Source: Glandiceps talaboti (lineage: Eukaryota > Hemichordata > Enteropneusta > Spengelidae). Taken from it: a stretch of DNA of 64,000 nt. The stretch spans positions 1,534,501 to 1,598,500 of the forward strand of contig NC_135564.1 of NCBI RefSeq assembly GCF_964340395.1. The letters are read 5' to 3'. The notes under the pieces are model-generated. The model had not been told where the DNA came from, did no database searches, and saw only the letters and a list, made by a program, of their open reading frames with translations. Shown in pieces: positions 26,008-38,109 of this stretch. Position numbers and translations under genes: made by a program. Within the stretch, counting starts at the first letter, position 1. Every line of letters begins with the position of its first letter.

Positions 26008-26310
26008 AATAATAATAATAATAATAATAATGATAATAATAATGATAATAATAATAATGTTGATTTTTACATACATGTAGCCCTTTCCCACTCTGTGCCC
26101 AAAGTGCTTTACAATTATTACCCTGGTATGGATCTATATCGGCACAACAGCCTTTACACTTCCTCAACTCCCTGGGTAGCATACAATCCATTGCAACCTT
26201 TATAAGCACATAGGATTAAAGCATTCACATTGCAACCTCTATCCTACCAGGTACCCAATTCTACAACTGGGTGGACTGAGGCACAGTCATGGTTCAAATC
26301 TATGTCCATC
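26008..26310 (-). mobile_element. SINE-like dispersed element with (AAT)n end
   Basis: An (AAT)n/(AATG)n run at 26008-26058 is followed by TGATTTTTACATACATGTAG, CCCTTTCCCACTCTGTGCCC, AAAGTGCTTTACAATTATTA and, further on, CTCAACTCCCTGGGTAGCAT. The block TTTCCCACTCTGTGCCCAAA plus GTGCTTTACAATTATTACC with a trinucleotide tail has the look of a short retroposon family. Its reverse complement is homologous to the 72-bp tandem units at 1030-1345, so it is a repeat and not a gene. I could not identify a pol III promoter with confidence. Confidence 0.6.
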
Positions 26311-28264
26311 CCCTGTGTCCCAATGCTATTCTTTCATTATGATAACTAAAACATACATTTTGTATATACATCATTAAAACACATATTATACTTGAACTTG
26401 AAGTAATGACTTTGTGGTAAATATACTACAGTATGGAGTCCTCTGTGTTATCAATATTACTTGATTACCTTGGTTCATTATATTATACTATTAAACTTCC
26501 AGTATTTGTCATAGCAAGGTCTTCATTTATTGTGTTGTTTCATTATCTGTTTCTTTAAAGGCCAAGCCTTGGACTAGGATTGCCAGGAAAGACAATGAAA
26601 TATAAATTAGTAATGAAAATAAAATATGTGATAAAAGATTTGGTGCTTACAACTTCCTCTAAGATAACTATTAATATGAACGATGTGCATCATATCAAGT
26701 TGACAAGATAATAAATGGCCATCATTTTAAGGACTAGATACTACTTATCATCTGCCATGTATTTTTCTATCTCCCTATTGCAATAGCTAATACATGTACA
26801 CTTTCAAACTATCTACTTTATCATGCTGACAGCCTTCATCCTATCAATGTATACGTCTCCTCATGACATTAGTATCTGATGCATGTACATCAGTCAATCT
26901 CTATGATCTGCTGACTTTATACTTAATGACCATACTGACCTAAAAAGACAAGATATTATCAATCCATGACAAGTCCAAGTACAACTACATGTTATTCTTT
27001 GATCCATGAACTTTATACAAGCCCTGTTTATTCATTGCAAACTCCCACCTCGGTTACAACGTTTTTGTGTTTATATGTACCATCATGGTAAATGCTAGAT
27101 GGAATCATGCTCACATGATGAACATGGGGATGAATACTACATAATTTCAGACCACTCACAGATGTCCTAAAAGTGGCACAAGTTGAGTTGATTGGCTTTC
27201 AATTGTCTTCTGGGACTGTTACAATATGTGACTGAACAGCAACATTTTTTATACAATTATAATCATCAGATCGGTTATAAATTATATGTTTTATCTTAAT
27301 ACCTGGTTTGAGTTCAGTCAATTGCAAGTGATGATTTTATTAAACCGAAAAAAGTAAGTAGTAAACTGTGATAGATAGACACATTGTTATTGTTTACTGT
27401 GCAGCCAAAATTACGCCCCAAAACACATAAACTCAGCATTATAATATGTCCCTTTAAGTCAGAGCAGTTTAGGATGTATTTCAGTGTTTAGAAGCGGTTC
27501 AAGCTAGAACACAGAAACTGCCCTGGCTTCTCTCTCTCTGCAGTTGAAGTTCAGAGAGATTTTCATGCCTGTGTCAATGGAACTTTTGTGAATCAATCAT
27601 GTGACAAGTACATATGCATGAATCTTTGGATCAGTGAACTTGACAAACAGATGGTATTGATCCATTTCATATTAACTACATGTAAAGCATGCAGGTATAT
27701 TGTCATGGCATTGAACATACATTTTACTAGCTACTTATCAATGTAAATAGTACATCATTTCATGCTACAATAGGAAAGTACTATACAACTTTTACTTTAC
27801 AGTAAGCTGAACCTGTATATTCATCATAATTTTTCCCAAGGATTACAGAGATTGATAGGTTTTGGACTACATGTCAGGGTTTATACTATTTGTTACAAAT
27901 TCCATTTTATGCTCCACTATGCATTCATTTCTTACAATCACTCAAAGTTACACTTTTCTTTACATTACATTTTGTAAAAAGTCATAATATTGACAAGAAT
28001 AAAACTTTGTAAACAAAATGTATGCCTTTTTACCAATCACATCTTTCAAACAGCATTACCACTTAAACTCAGTCAATATTTGGTTTTCCTGTTGTCAAAA
28101 TCGATTGAATAATTACATGTGCAGTGTTTTTATCCAATTGAATGGTTATTAAAGAGGTAAGAAAGTAGCAAGAGGCTTTATTTTCATTACTTTTTATTAA
28201 AGCAACTTGTATTTCTTTCTACCTACATGTACTGCAACCAACCTGATGATGAGTCAGGCAGTAA
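26311..28264. other. AT-rich stretch, nothing recognised
   Basis: No supported exon, RNA gene or clear repeat seen. Confidence 0.5.
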
Positions 28265-28477
28265 ATTAACTCCTTCAATACTAAAAACATTCCCACCAAA
28301 ATGTTTGGACAAAATTCTTGTTTTATGTAAGATTTTGGCATATATCAACTTCATTTTAGACTGGTATTAAAGAAATGTTACTTCCTAATAAAGTAATATT
28401 ATTGTAATTATGAAAATATTCATATAAATTGGGTCCCCATATTATTTAAAACTCGTCTCTAGTCATGAAAGGGTTAA
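28265..28477. mobile_element. piggyBac-like MITE, copy 1
   Basis: Bounded by TTAA on both sides (28265-28268 and 28474-28477), with inverted ends TTAACTCCTTCAAT and, reading inward from the right, TTAACCCTTTCATGAC. The interior is nearly identical to the element at 37906-38105 (shared TTGGACAAAATTCTTGTTTT, ATTTTAGACTGG, TTACTTCCTAATAAAGTAAT, TGGGTCCCCATATTATTTAA). TTAA target duplication with CCYTTCA-type ends is typical of piggyBac elements. About 205 bp and non-coding, hence non-autonomous. Confidence 0.85.
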
Positions 28478-28479
28478 GG

Positions 28480-30170
28480 ACTGTAGATTGATTGATATAT
28501 CTCAGTGACACTGGAATGATGATTTCAGAAACAGACATTATCATAAACATAACGTTGAGAAAGCCCATGTATTTTTCCTGAAAATCAAACTGTTCAAATT
28601 TAAACCAAAACTTCTGGCACTGTGCTAGTACACATCAACTTTGGGTATATCAATTCTTCACACTATATGCCACTGCCCTTTCTATTTGTCAACTCCTGAT
28701 TCTTCTCGAGCACAAGATTTAGAATTCCACAAAATGATAGACATAACAGTCTTATCATTAACCTGGCCACTTACACACTTTAAATTTCAAACATTGTCTT
28801 TATCCTTCAACTTTGTCAACTTCTGGAGTCTTATAGACTTATATATTGACAACAATGCATATTTAATGCAAGCTCCTACTCATCAACATCCCATAATCTA
28901 TCGCTGTCATCAGTGGCGGCCATATTTGATTTCAACCTAACTGACTGGCCACTCACCACAATTGTAAACAAGATGGCTGCCTGCATCAGTATCTCACTAC
29001 AAAGTGTAAAAAAATATGCTTCTTTTCCTCATAAACTTGGATTTTATAGTTATTAGAGATAGCGGGTGAATCATAACCATGATTGTTTCATATCAATGAT
29101 ATTTTATTCCTTCTCAAAAATTATGAGTATCTTATAGATTATCTGAAAACAGAAACATGGCACGTTTGTGTTTTCATTTGTGACAAATTCAATATGACTG
29201 CTACTGTTTGCATATTGCTTGAAACATTTAACCAGGAATGGAGGGAGATAATTTTCAATGTAAGAGCTTGATGTCTAGAGATCATTTCCAGTTGATCTAT
29301 ATCACTTGATGAATCATCAGGATATAAGAACAACATCTACATATAAGTAACTTTTTGAATTATAGAAAAATAATGCTGTTCAAAGCTTCTTTCTGTACCA
29401 ACCCTTCTACAGATATATAGTTCCTAGGCGCAAGGGACTCAACCTCTTCATCCTTGAAATAAATTTCATTCATGTACAAAAAAGAGAGGCAAGTTTGATG
29501 TTGGGTGTATAGACAACTGTGCTATCAAGACAAGTCCTTTCATATGTAAACCTATCAATTCTTCCATCTATTCTAATACTCAAACTAAATGATCGCCTTA
29601 CATTTGTTAATACAGGTGAAATGTAAACCACAAATAATGGGCAAATATTCAAATGGTTATGATATCAAGAAAATTTAAACAAGGTATCAAATTATATGTA
29701 CATGCATACTGCTATTCAGTGCCTCTTTGAACTAGTCCTTCTACCATACTCAAATTTGGACTTGTTAAATACACTACTGTACTTTTTGCATACAGGCATA
29801 GTAAAACCAATGTATAAAATATTCATATAATAGTGAATTCTACAAAGATTGATGATATCAACTTATAAATGCTATTCGATATCTCTGTACATATGACACA
29901 TACAAAGAGGTTCACCATTCTGTTCAAATGCTAATGACAAATATTTAGACTAAAATATAGTATAACAGTTGATAAGGGGCATATTTCCATCCTAGTGTTG
30001 TCAAACCATTTCAGGAAGTTATCCATACTTTATGCTGACAAGGTCATGACAGTGCATTAACATTGTTATCACCACACTGAGCATGCACAATATCACCATA
30101 GCCTACGAGGAACTAGCAATGTTACCCTTGGTTAGCTCTATAAAGAATTATTGAACTTAAAAGAGTAACT
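28480..30170. other. Nothing recognised
   Basis: Small overlapping frames only (28641-28940, 29083-29336, 29470-29652), none with a recognisable motif. Confidence 0.45.
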
Positions 30171-30177
30171 CACTCAC

Positions 30178-30314
30178 CATCGCCTATGGCTCGGCTGGAT
30201 GAACATACATTATAACAGGGAGCAAGAAGACCTGCCATTGTGATTGGTTTCACGTTATGAAGTGATTGAAATCATGTCAAGGAATGAAGAGTTTGGACAG
30301 GATGATTCAAATGA
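30178..30314 (-). CDS. Candidate first coding exon of the RING-finger gene
   Basis: On the minus strand an acceptor-like CATTCTCTTAG precedes 30314 and a consensus donor follows 30178 (GATG then GTGAGT). An ATG at 30238-30236 in context ACAATGG opens a frame reading MAGLLAPCYNVCSSSRAIGD, which ends in phase 1. An in-frame TGA lies upstream of that ATG. The RING exon at 1482-1631 is open across its acceptor only for an incoming phase 1, so the two join in frame through GAT GCT GTA ATA ATG. That phase fit (one in three by chance) and the donor quality are the support; there is no domain in this exon. A diverged tandem repeat overlaps its 5' side. If correct, the intron is about 28.5 kb. Confidence 0.42.
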
Positions 30315-30425
30315 CTAAGAGAATGTCTGGACATGATGGTTCCATCTGGTTTCAGTGAACAATGTCCAGACAGGGTGATTCCATCTAATCTCAGTAACTA
30401 GTGTCCGGACAGGGTTCCAGCTGAT
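30285..30425. repeat. Diverged tandem repeat with GTCYGGACAGG core
   Basis: Three to four units of about 40-60 bp carry TTTGGACAGGATGATTC, TGTCTGGACATGATGGTTCC, TGTCCAGACAGGGTGATTCC and TGTCCGGACAGGGTTCC. Confidence 0.65.
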
Positions 30426-30429
30426 CAGA

Positions 30430-33320
30430 AAGCATAGCTATCGATGTTCCTACAGAGTCCACGACAGGGTAAACTGATTGGCCAGGACTGTCATTGCAGC
30501 TAGGCTGTCTTATTACACTGATACTGCATGCAAATTCATGTCAGAAGACAGTAAGTCCATAGACATAAATGCATAGCGTGACACTTTACTGCTTGGACGT
30601 GAGAGTTGTATTAGATTGCCAGGGACAGATCTCCATGGATTGATCATTGCTGTGCACTGAGTCATCAATGTCATGGGTTAGTCTTAATGAATTCATTCCA
30701 TTAACATCCAGTCTGTCTTGCTACTACTTACAAATAATACTGACCTCAGTGTACAGTAAACTAGAACACTTGGCAAACAGTGAAGCAATCAGAAGTGACA
30801 GCAAACTGAGAAGGTGTGATTGGACACTGGGCTTCACTTACCACACCACAGTCAACTCTCATTCACTCAAACCAATATAAGATAATAATTAATATTCATG
30901 CTATAAGTATAATATGAGGAATAACATCGATCAATTTACATAATGTTTATAATGTTATTTTAATTAGTATATACCATGATAAGCCGAAGGTTCTTGTGTA
31001 CACTGAACATGAATGTTCCTGATTCAAACAATGTTTTATGCTTATGCACCTCTACATGTATACATGATGTACACACATTTTGTAGCTTAAATTTCTTGCA
31101 TTTTTGTCTTGTAAAATAAAAATAATAATGTAAAATATCCATACATGTACATCATAATGAGGATATGAAAATTTGACTGTAATGTAACAATCTTTTGGAA
31201 GACACTGAACTGTAATGAAAATGTCTAGGCAAATGTTATTATTTTTTGTGTATTCTTCTTTTGAATTACATTTTGAAAATTTTTTTGAGTTGCACAGTAA
31301 CAGTCTACATTGTATTTTAGGGAATACAATTTACATCTACAAATGTACATGTAAGCTGAAGGTTGTTTTACAATTTTTTTCATGTAAAAAATTATGATAT
31401 CTCTACAAATATGGGTACATTCTACATTGCACACAACCTAATTTTTTTCCGTTTCAGTTTAAAAGAGAACTTCAAAATAGTGATAAGACAAAAAAAGAAT
31501 TCCCAATTTGTCAAAGTTGTACCATAGATACTGGGGTCTATAGTATTAAAGGGTCTATGGTTACACATGTATATGGCATATCTACAAGATTTTTAACATA
31601 ACTGTATTGAGGAAAAATTATATGCGATACAAGTTTACAACCAGCTACCCTTTTATGAGGTGTAGCACACGGATGTACATGTAGACGAGGCACACCATCA
31701 TCTATAATAGTGAGTTATGACTCATACGTTGATGTAGTTCCTTACGTGCCAGTTGTCTATTACTTCATCATTACTTTCTTTTTCAAATGGACCTTGTTTG
31801 AGTGACTTGTATTCAGGAAATCTTTAAGACAGTAATTTTTACTTTTATAAGGAGTTGTCAAAAAGACATAGGTGAAAGCAAAAATGTATTCAGAGATGAA
31901 GTCTTTTTTCAACATTGTATGATTTTACTGAAGGAGTTATCAAAGAGACATTACTGAAAATAGCAAAAATGTATTCAGAGATGTCTTGTCTATGTCTAGT
32001 AGGAGATGACTATTGTTACATGACTAGAATCTCTGCATACCAGTGAAAGAGATATTGATATCTTAAGTATTAATAATAAACAGTAGACCAGTAACTTGAT
32101 ATCAATGATATCCAACAGCATCCCATGCATGTATATATGTTTTAAAATGAATGTGTCTATATCTATCACAACCTGTGAAACTAATATCATCGCATTTCTT
32201 CTACCTTTATAGTTGATCACTGAGAAGAGGGAATGTGGTGAAACATTTATAAGAAACCCTTTTGTCACCAAAATTATCTGAATTATCTGTTTTGTGAGCA
32301 ACATACGGTATCCTTAAAACTGATAGCTACATGTACCAACTCTGCCCTTGGAGATAATACATACTACAAAGTAGATCATACCACACATACATGGGGGTAT
32401 CCTCATTGTAAATGTATCAGGGTATGATGTATGTAATTCAGTGCTCTCTGCAGACAATACAAGCCACAAATTTAAATAACAAAGTGAACATATTGGTTGA
32501 ATCTTGACACTGATTTTCTACTCGTAAACCAGTACCCATTCAGATTGCATAGATGCCAGCAGCCTGATCCACTCTTATCGAGCTAAAATACCATTGCTCA
32601 TTGCTATTTCAGTTAAGAATAGAAACAATAACACTGGTATCATTAGCACATAAATGAAGTGTTAGGGTGAGTTTAACAATCAAGATTGTTTGAAGCATAT
32701 TCAATCTTATCAGAGAGAACACAAGGTCTCAGTAGGTGGCCATGAATTAAAGGCTGACAAACTTTATAACTTGTTCGACAGGATGGTACATCTAAAATGT
32801 GTGAGGTCAATATAACTACCAAAATAATATGATATACAATTTGTTCAGAAATTGCCCCAAAACACACTAACAGTACACAAATTATCACTGAAGATGACAC
32901 AGGGAATGAATTCTGACACAGTATCTTTAGTATGCAAGTAATTCATCAACACAAAAGTGTGTATTAGATAACTTTAAATAGTTTAAGTAGTACCCACTCC
33001 CTTGAACTATGAAGTTAATGGTAGTCTGGAGATCAGCTCTATTGCCTTGAACCATTACTCTGTCTTCTATTGTTTGATAACAACACACCCTACACCTGCC
33101 TGTTTGTTGAGGTATTACCTGTATGATGTATTGTAAACAATACTGTACCTTAGCCAGAGGTGACAGTAAGTATGCTTTTTGTAGCTGATGCTCAGAGAAA
33201 CCAAGCTTACATGAATCAATTTTAATAAAATTAGTTCAAAACTGGTTTCTGTCCACATCAGAAACTGAGCAATGGGTATGAATCGATTCACTTTTGCTTC
33301 TCTGTTGGTTCTGAACCTAT
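30430..33320. other. AT-rich stretch, nothing recognised
   Basis: A two-copy phrase (GCAAAAATGTATTCAGAGATG) lies at about 31878 and 31963. No supported exon seen. Confidence 0.45.
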
Positions 33321-33325
33321 TTGCT

Positions 33326-33374
33326 TTGAATCAGTTTGAAATCACCCATCTGATGTGGTTTCAAACTGATTCAA
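33326..33374. repeat. 16-bp perfect inverted repeat, 17-nt loop
   Basis: TTGAATCAGTTTGAAA at 33326-33341 and TTTCAAACTGATTCAA at 33359-33374 are exact reverse complements. Related GAATCAATTT, AATCAGTTCAAATTGG and TCTGATTTTGAACTGA phrases surround it (33215-33455), so it is the core of a larger imperfect palindrome, probably a decayed element. Confidence 0.85.
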
Positions 33375-33769
33375 TTAAATCAGTTCAAATTGGTTAAGTA
33401 CATTTGGAGACAGACAGGAAAAGCAATTCAATCTGATTTTGAACTGACTCAACATTCCACATGGGGACAAGGTTTATATTGACATTTTACATGATTGGAG
33501 AGCAAGTATATAACACCATTGCATTGGGCTCCCCCAATTTCAGAGGTGACACATGAAATGTTTATTACAGGAAGGTCTTGAACCCCCTCCTATCCCTAAC
33601 ATAATCCTTTAACCTTGTAGCTTTGATACAGTACAAGTACATGTATACGTGGATGGTGATAATAGAATTACTTCTTATTCTGTCCGCTGTTCTACACTCT
33701 CGCCTCTAACCTGTGGCAGGAGAGAAATAGTAACATGATTCTTCCTTGGTGTCCAGTAACCACAGAAGA

Positions 33770-33905
33770 CCTGTAAGGAAAACCTGTTATTCTGGCTGCA
33801 TTTCAGAGTGGTACCACTTGTTCAGTAACCACTAAAGGAAAACGTGTAATTCTGTGTGCATTTCAGAGTGGTACCACTTGTTTCTTTGGTGTTCAGTAAC
33901 TATTA
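33770..33905. repeat. Two-copy tandem duplication
   Basis: TGCATTTCAGAGTGGTACCA followed by CTTGTT and CAGTAAC occurs at about 33799 and 33858, with flanking AGGAAAACSTGTAATTCTG sequence also duplicated. Confidence 0.85.
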
Positions 33906-34239
33906 CAAGAAGACAGGTATTATGGCTATAGTGTATATTTCTATACATTATAATATAAATCTCAGATACATATCTAATATTAGCAACAACATTGTAGTAA
34001 TATTTCATAAAGACCTGATACATGACTGTATTTCGCAGCAGTGATAAAAAATTTTCTCTGATGTTAAATTATGTTACAGGAGGACCTAGCTGTATACAGT
34101 ATTGTGGGTATACCGAGTCTGTACCAATGCATGGATGATAGTATTCAAGCTATCAGATGAAATTCCATAAACCATTGGTATCAATAATAATTTACATGTT
34201 TTTATCGTAGAGAGACCTGACTCATAGCTGTACTTAGTA

Positions 34240-34380
34240 TTAGCAATAGTCTGTTCCCTTTCTGTTAGCAATAGTCTGTTCCCTTTCTGTTAGCAATAGT
34301 CTGTTCCCTTTCTGTTAGCAATAGTCTGTTCCCTTTCTGTTAGCAATAGTCTGTTCCCTTTCTGTTAGCAATAGACTTCC
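34240..34380. repeat. 25-bp tandem repeat, about 6 copies
   Basis: GTTAGCAATAGTCTGTTCCC then TTTCT repeats almost perfectly; the last copy is shortened. Confidence 0.97.
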
Positions 34381-34384
34381 CTTT

Positions 34385-35155
34385 CTGATATTCATTGATC
34401 ACTACAGTAAGACCTGGATCAAGGCTTCATCTTGTACTTTGATTATAATACATATTGAGAACTGACTGCAAGTCCCTATTTTTGTCTGATACTCAGCACC
34501 TTGATACAAGCAGTGTAATTTCAATTTCCAATCACCATGACAACAACAGTCAACTAGGGGATATCAGCACAAACAGTACAAATGATATGCTAAACTGGAC
34601 ATCAGATTTCTTTACCAACAGTTGTTTGACCAATGCAATAAACTGCTAGACTTTGTTATATCATTCATCAACATCTGTGAACCATTTAAAAAACAATTAT
34701 GATTTATAACTACATGAATGAAAGAGGGATACAAATTAGAACAAACTCAACTGATGTACCCGGTACATGTAGCTCAGTGTTCTCCCCAGCATAGATTTCC
34801 AAGATGGTGGCTGAAGTGCATAATAATTTACATAATAACATAGTAATTTGCATAATACTGAGTACTAAAGAGAGGAAATCAAATTCCTTGTATTTTGTTT
34901 CCATTCCATTTTTTTTCAGTTGTCTGGATAAATTAACTTTTCTTGAATTGGTTTTACTCACTGAAATTGACTCTGCTTCAAGGATAAACCAGAAGAATGT
35001 GTATCAAGTCACAGGCATATTATCATAACATCAAAGTAAAGCATGTTCTGTATGTACCACAATTCAATTGTTTATAGCATCCATATCAAGTGTAAAAGTA
35101 TACTGTTTCATTTGCTAATTGACCACATTAGAAAGGCAACATGCTAGGCTTGTAA
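34385..35155. other. Nothing recognised
   Basis: Short frames only; no domain, no splice support. Confidence 0.45.
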
Positions 35156-35159
35156 ATAA

Positions 35160-35445
35160 ACCAATTGGAAAAGTATACATTTATAATATGAATGCGATAA
35201 ATGAGTGTAGCACATACAGAAAGTGCTTTACTTCAGTGTTACTGGTTGTAATGTGAATGCTATAAATGAGTGTAGCACATACAAAAAGTGCTTTACTTCA
35301 GTGCTACTGGTTGTAATGTGAATGCTATAAATGAGTGTAGCACATACAGAAAGTGCTTTACTTCAGTGCTACTGGTTGTAATGTGAATGCTATAAATGAG
35401 TGTAGCACATACAGAAAGTGCTTTACTTCAGTGTTACTGGTTGCA
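35160..35445. repeat. 65-bp tandem repeat, about 4 copies
   Basis: AAGTGCTTTACTTCAGTGYT recurs at 35221, 35286, 35351 and 35416; the unit also carries GTAATGTGAATGCTATAAAT and GAGTGTAGCACATACAGA. Copies are nearly identical. Confidence 0.95.
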
Positions 35446-35449
35446 TATT

Positions 35450-36285
35450 CAGTCTATGCGCAACCATGGAAGTATCACCATGGCACAACTAATTGTGTGT
35501 ATAAATTTACACTGTAAGTTTAATATCAAAGTAGTTCATTCAACACAACCAATATTACTGTTATTCGCATTGCTGAGGTTAGGTACATGTACAACATGGT
35601 ATGCCCTTGTGACACTGTTGACAGCGTTATAGCCAAAAAAATAGACATTCCTATACATAAACCATCAGAGTAATTTCAGCTGTGGAGGCATCAATACCGT
35701 GAAAGATTGTTTAGACATATCTAATCTACAGTGGAATGTCCTTTCAATGTGTTGAGGAGACTTTTGACTTCTTTATTTGAACTTGTCTAGTAGTACGGAA
35801 ACAGACAACAATGCAGGAATTACCATTATGCATGCATGCATTCATGACGAGTTCATTTCAAGTCACATAGCTACATTGTCAACTTAATTCAAATCAAAGA
35901 TTGACTGAGAAACGGTTTGAATGTCTGAATGTCATCGATATCACATCTGTCGTTGACCGTCGCTATCACATCTGTCGTTGACAAACTACATGTATAATCA
36001 ACTACATACATGTGTTCAACATCAAGACTCCATATATCAGTATGGCAGTGGCTGTTCAATCAGGAACAGATTTAAATTCTTTCAGCATTTCAAGTGTCTA
36101 TTCTGGGACTCAAACACAAAGCAATGCTGTGTATAGATCACTGATAATGCCATGATAGAGACGTCAGGATTTATACACAATAAGGAACCTAGGAATATGA
36201 TGTTGGATGCTGTACATACAGTAAATTGACTTGACATAGCTTGTACACCATAGTAAGCTTGGTACAAGCAATATTATTCTGAGCA
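35450..36285. other. Nothing recognised apart from a short duplication
   Basis: CTATCACATCTGTCGTTGAC-like phrases repeat at about 35938-35985. Confidence 0.45.
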
Positions 36286-36287
36286 GA

Positions 36288-36385
36288 CTTTTTACAGTGA
36301 GTCAGTGAGTTAAATTGTTGAATTTTTACAGTGAGTTAAATTGCTGAATTTTTATAGTGAGTCAGTGAGTTAAATTGTTGAATTC
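36288..36385. repeat. Short tandem repeat, GTGAGTCAGTGAGTTAAATT type
   Basis: Three units of GTGAGTTAAATTGYTGAATT with TTTTTACA or TTTTTATA linkers. Confidence 0.88.
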
Positions 36386-36871
36386 TTATCTTACTTAACA
36401 CTACTCTCCAGTAACTTCATGCAGCAGATGTAAGTTGATTGTACCAAAGCCTCTACATGAAATGTCTGATTGTATACTGTGAACCTTGTATTTTTCAGTT
36501 TGTGTTTCATGATATGAACCATACCACATTCTCTGCTAGTGTGAGTTTGATGATTGATTATCTTTCAATTCTTTTCATGTTACAATAATGCCTCCTTGCT
36601 GATATTACTTTAATTATAGTTGGTGGCAGGTCTATGCTGTAATATGCCTTTCAGAGTTTCTTTTTTCAAATGTGTCATATTCAACTTGTTTTTGATGCTT
36701 GAACTATAGAACTCACTGAAACCATGTTTGATTTACATAGCTCACAAGAATAACATTGTGAGAGTGACAAGTACCTGTAAGTGTGAACACTAAGGTGTAA
36801 GTCACACATATATCAGATCTTTGGTAAATACAATTTAGATAGATCACACTTCACACTTATCACTTGTAAAG

Positions 36872-36872
<1 letters not shown>

Positions 36873-36950
<78 letters not shown>

Positions 36951-36962
36951 TGTGTCTGTGTC
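36873..36962. repeat. (GT)n microsatellite, about 80 bp
   Basis: Uninterrupted GT run followed by CTGTGTCTGTGTC. Confidence 0.98.
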
Positions 36963-36974
36963 TTAATGTCTCTA

Positions 36975-37370
36975 TGTGCATGCATCCAGGTGGTGGCAAT
37001 CCCAGACGAAGCGGGTACACATACTTGTTAGAAATTTCATGGAAAAGGGGGTGTTTTTCGTCGGCCATGGCATCTAGGGCTGTGAAATTGTAAAAAAGGG
37101 GTACTTTTTTAGATCACCCTCTGAGAATAGGGGTAGGATGCCCGTTTTCTACTCTCTCTCGGCAAACAGTATAAATGCAGTGTATGGATTAGGTGTTCTC
37201 CCAGATTTCGGAAATACAAATAATTAGTGCAGTGATTTTCTCAGAGATTCACTAAAAAGGGGGCGTTTTTCATTGAAATATTCAGGGAAAAGGGGTACAT
37301 TTGAAATTTCGCTAACAAACATGGGTACCAACCCATCCAGGGACTTTCACCTCTGAGGCATGCATGTGCT
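36975..37370. mobile_element. Foldback/MITE-like element with GGGGTAC motifs
   Basis: The left end GGTGGCAATCCCAGACGAAG, CGGGTACACATACTTGTTAG, AAATTTC is mirrored by the reverse complement of the right end (GGTGAAAGTCCCTGGATGGG, TTGGTACCCATGTTTGTTAG, CGAAATTTC), with GCATGCATG just outside both. The interior holds repeated AAAAGGGGGYGTTTTTC and AAAAGGGGTACW motifs and no coding sequence. Confidence 0.7.
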
Positions 37371-37905
37371 GATAAGAAAGGTACCCCGAAGTACAATTTT
37401 CTTGTTCACACAATGCTGATGCTGATGACAATATCTGGGTGCACCCAAACATTATCATCAAATCAAAGACACTTGTGACCTGATATGTTTTAGAATATAA
37501 TAAATTATCAATAATATTAACATACTTAGCTGATAATAAGTGAAAGGGGTGAAAGTTTTCAAGGACTATGTAATTCCATGAACACACATCAATATTATCG
37601 ATAATGTATATTCTGAAACATAATGATATCTGTGCATTGACTTGCATTGACTTTGTCTGAATGTAATGCTATAGATATCCCAGTCTGTTACACTGTAGTG
37701 ATTCTTCATATGAAATTAATCTGTGCTACTGTTAACGTATCAGATTTGATTTTTTACATTCAAAGTGTCAATCGTAAACTTTAACATAGTTCTTGAAAGA
37801 TAAATCACTCCATAGCTGTCACACCTTATGTGAGAAAGAATGTAACTTTTGCTGACAAATGTTGATGGATATGACCTAAACTAAGCAGGTATTTGGTTCC
37901 CTAGT

Positions 37906-38105
37906 TTAACCCCTTCAATATTAAACATTCCCGCCAAAATTGTTTGGACAAAATTCTTGTTTTTGGCATATATCAACTTCATTTTAGACTGGAATTGAAG
38001 AAATGTTACTTCCTAATAAAGTAATATTATTGTAATAATGAAAATATTCATATAAATTGGGTCCCCATATTATTTAAAACTCGCCTCTAGTCATGAAAGG
38101 GTTAA
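37906..38105. mobile_element. piggyBac-like MITE, copy 2
   Basis: TTAA at 37906-37909 and 38102-38105 flank inverted ends beginning CCCCTTCAATATTAAAC and (right, read inward) CCCTTTCATGACTAGAGGCG. Same orientation and nearly the same interior as copy 1 at 28265-28477; copy 2 lacks a short segment (TATGTAAGA) present in copy 1. Confidence 0.87.
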
Positions 38106-38109
38106 CACT

